Origin: Atrichornis clamosus
Taxonomy: Eukaryota; Chordata; Aves; Passeriformes; Menuridae
Direction of reading: 5' to 3'
NCBI GenBank assembly: GCA_013400975.1
Contig: WBMZ01012692.1
Coordinates: 41,081-105,080, forward strand
DNA length: 64,000 bases
Below are positions 62,301 through 64,000 of this stretch, in pieces (positions within the stretch are counted from its first letter, which is position 1; the number at the start of each line of letters is the position of its first letter). The notes beneath the pieces were generated by a model that ran no database searches, was not told the origin of the DNA, and saw only the letters and a program-made list of their open reading frames with translations. A program made the translations under genes and the position numbers.

Positions 62301-62929
62301 CTGTGGATAATAGCAATGCACTCTCATAATTTGTGTTCAGCAAGTCCCTATGAAACATATTTCAGGGAAAGTATTATTCTGGTGTTTTTCCAAATATAAT
62401 AACTGATCAAGAGGATCACATGGGTCCTGTTTTAGCAGCGTGTTTAAGCAAAGCACCTAAGTTTAAGATTAAAGGTTAGCCTGTGCTTAGGTACCTCACT
62501 GCCCTTCCTTGGGTCATAGAGAAGGAACATATTATACAGTTACAATAGACTCTTAAGTCTGAATTTCCTGTCTTTTATACTACAAAATCTAACCATTAAC
62601 CTTCCTGTAACAGGGGTTTTTCATTTAACTCCCCAGAGGGTTAAAAGACAGATGAGCTGGTGGTAAGAAGAGGTATATAAATGCTTTTCACATTGACAGC
62701 ACCTACCCTGGAATGTGGTTTGCAGAAAAAATGTCATATGTTGCAGAACATCTTCATATCTTCTTTTATTTCTCTAATACCTTCCAGACAACAAAACAGG
62801 ACATGGCTCCAATCAGAGCGGCAGTTTAAGTATCCATGCAACCAATGATATTTGACTGTCATGCCTCCATCTAACCACTGCTGTAACTCAGGCTCCAACA
62901 AGCAGAAAATCTGAGACCTGTTACCCTTC
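59366..62929. other. Non-genic AT-rich DNA; nothing recognised
   Basis: Unique, very AT-rich around 60400-61000. The 118-codon plus frame at 60427-60783 is rich in Phe, Lys and Asn, as AT-rich chance frames are, and has no domain. A 101-codon frame at 61169-61474 also has none. Confidence 0.5.
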
Positions 62930-63170
62930 CCTGTTGTTTTTATTATTGTGGTGCACGGCTTGGAAACATCTAATCTAGGTGAACTTGCAATTAATTTCCA
63001 GTGTGTACGGAGCTCCGCTAATCTCCCCTGGCAAAACCACTGTCAGATTGAAAGAAGGAGACTGTTTATCAGATTAAGTGTATCACTATTCGTGATTAAA
63101 TTTGTGCTAACTTTCCCACATTCAGTGTTAAAAAACAAATACACAGGTAAAGATTCAGACATATTAGACA
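62930..63170. promoter_or_regulatory. Weak candidate conserved non-coding element
   Basis: Repeat-free block with several homeodomain-type motifs: GCAATTAATTTCC (62987-62999), GATTAAGTG (63072-63080, NKX-like TTAAGTG) and GTGATTAAA (63092-63100). Isolated CpGs lie near 63008-63017. Motif texture only. Confidence 0.25.
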
Positions 63171-64000
63171 GAATCTAAAAACCTTGGACCCAGGTTTAGC
63201 ATTAATCAGAGTCTAACAGCAAAAATATTTAACATCATCAAAAATGTTTCTGGGTTCTCTTTGGGTTTTTTCACTAAAAATAAGCTTTGTGAGTTAGCCA
63301 CAATAAAAATGACATATTTTGATTAGAGAAAAAAAAGGAAACAACTAATTTGGATTCAATTATCATTAACAGATTTTAAAAATGTACAAATCAGTCAGGC
63401 ATATTTCTCAGTGATCTTCTAATTAAACAAAACTAAAATGAGATAAGAATTGCCAATTTCCAAAAGTGATGTGCCAAAATAGAGAAGTGTGGAGGACTTT
63501 CTTGAAGTCTAGAATTGTGTCCGAGACACAGTGTCCAAGACGTATTCAAATCCTTCTTTGCAGGGGATATTGCTTAGGGCTTGCAAGAGCACTCCTGGGT
63601 CATACCTCCTACATACTGTGAGTGTCTTTCACCATGCATTTCAGTGCCCATGTAAAGGTGTTATCTTAAAATATTTGGAAGCAATTACATTTAGGCTACT
63701 CCTGTTGCTGAGGGAGTTCTGGTGTCACCCTCTTAGGAAAAACTTTGATGTAAAATGAATGGTGGCTCAGCTCAAGTGCTGAGCTACTGATGTCTCTCAT
63801 ATTTCCCACTCCAGGGATGTGCAGAGATGACTGTTTCATCAGACTGAGCTTTCATCATTTACTTGTGAAAGTTATCAAACAAATAAATGAAGAGGTCACA
63901 ATTACAGCTTCTGTTTCCTGAAATCAGCCATCTTTAACCTAGCAAAAAATGAGAGTCACTTTTTATAAATTCAGCTGATAGCTTGTCTTAGTTTAAAAGA
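63171..64000. other. Non-genic AT-rich DNA; nothing recognised
   Basis: Unique sequence to the window edge. A 75-codon plus frame at 63531-63758 has no domain. No repeat signature was seen. Confidence 0.5.

Noticed and set aside
1..64000. tRNA, rRNA, snRNA, known microRNA seeds, CRISPR arrays, bacterial insertion sequences
   Set aside because: Scanned by eye for B-box motifs, common vertebrate microRNA sequences and prokaryotic hallmarks; none was convincing. A covariance-model search was not possible.

Overview
This window looks like gene-poor nuclear DNA from a bird, either intergenic or inside a very large intron. The main evidence is a set of CR1 non-LTR retrotransposon fragments. Most of them keep the CR1 3' tail (TGATTCTATGA-like on the sense strand, TCATAGAATCA-like on the antisense strand). 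Other support comes from a possible songbird-type LTR start (TGTCGTGGTTTAACCCC), a few old amniote SINE (MIR) remnants, overall AT-richness, low CpG and very low repeat density. Family names are from memory of consensus sequences; no database search was possible.

I find no intact protein-coding gene. Open frames are short (189 codons at most), usually overlap others on both strands, and show no domain I recognise. Several come from CR1 or from the GAA microsatellite. I see no tRNA, rRNA, snRNA or known microRNA, and nothing prokaryotic: no CRISPR, IS element or operon.

Layout: 0-2 kb has a GC-rich pocket and then a conserved-element-like AT-rich block (930-1262). An old antisense CR1 lies at 2.1-2.5 kb and a sense MIR at 4.15-4.29 kb. 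The stretch 4.3-16.3 kb is mostly unique, with an old palindromic-family repeat near 6.6 kb and a G-quadruplex-type motif at 12.09 kb. A long GAA triplet tract lies at 16.39-16.57 kb. A 0.7 kb antisense CR1 lies at 18.14-18.86 kb and CR1 tails at 23.80 and 36.73 kb. A degenerate sense CR1 lies at 38.93-39.32 kb and an antisense MIR at 42.00-42.13 kb. A 110-bp sequence occurs twice in direct orientation, at 44.77 and 48.87 kb. Sense CR1 pieces lie at 47.88, 48.37 and 59.31 kb, a possible LTR start at 52.16 kb, and the longest and best-preserved CR1 (sense) at 57.18-58.00 kb.

No genes work together here. If the window has a function, it is most likely regulatory: a few unique AT-rich blocks dense in homeodomain- and POU-like motifs could be conserved enhancers, but only a cross-species alignment can decide that. 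I did not find a convincing undescribed biological system. The most checkable novelties are the unnamed 110-bp direct duplication and the long GAA tract.
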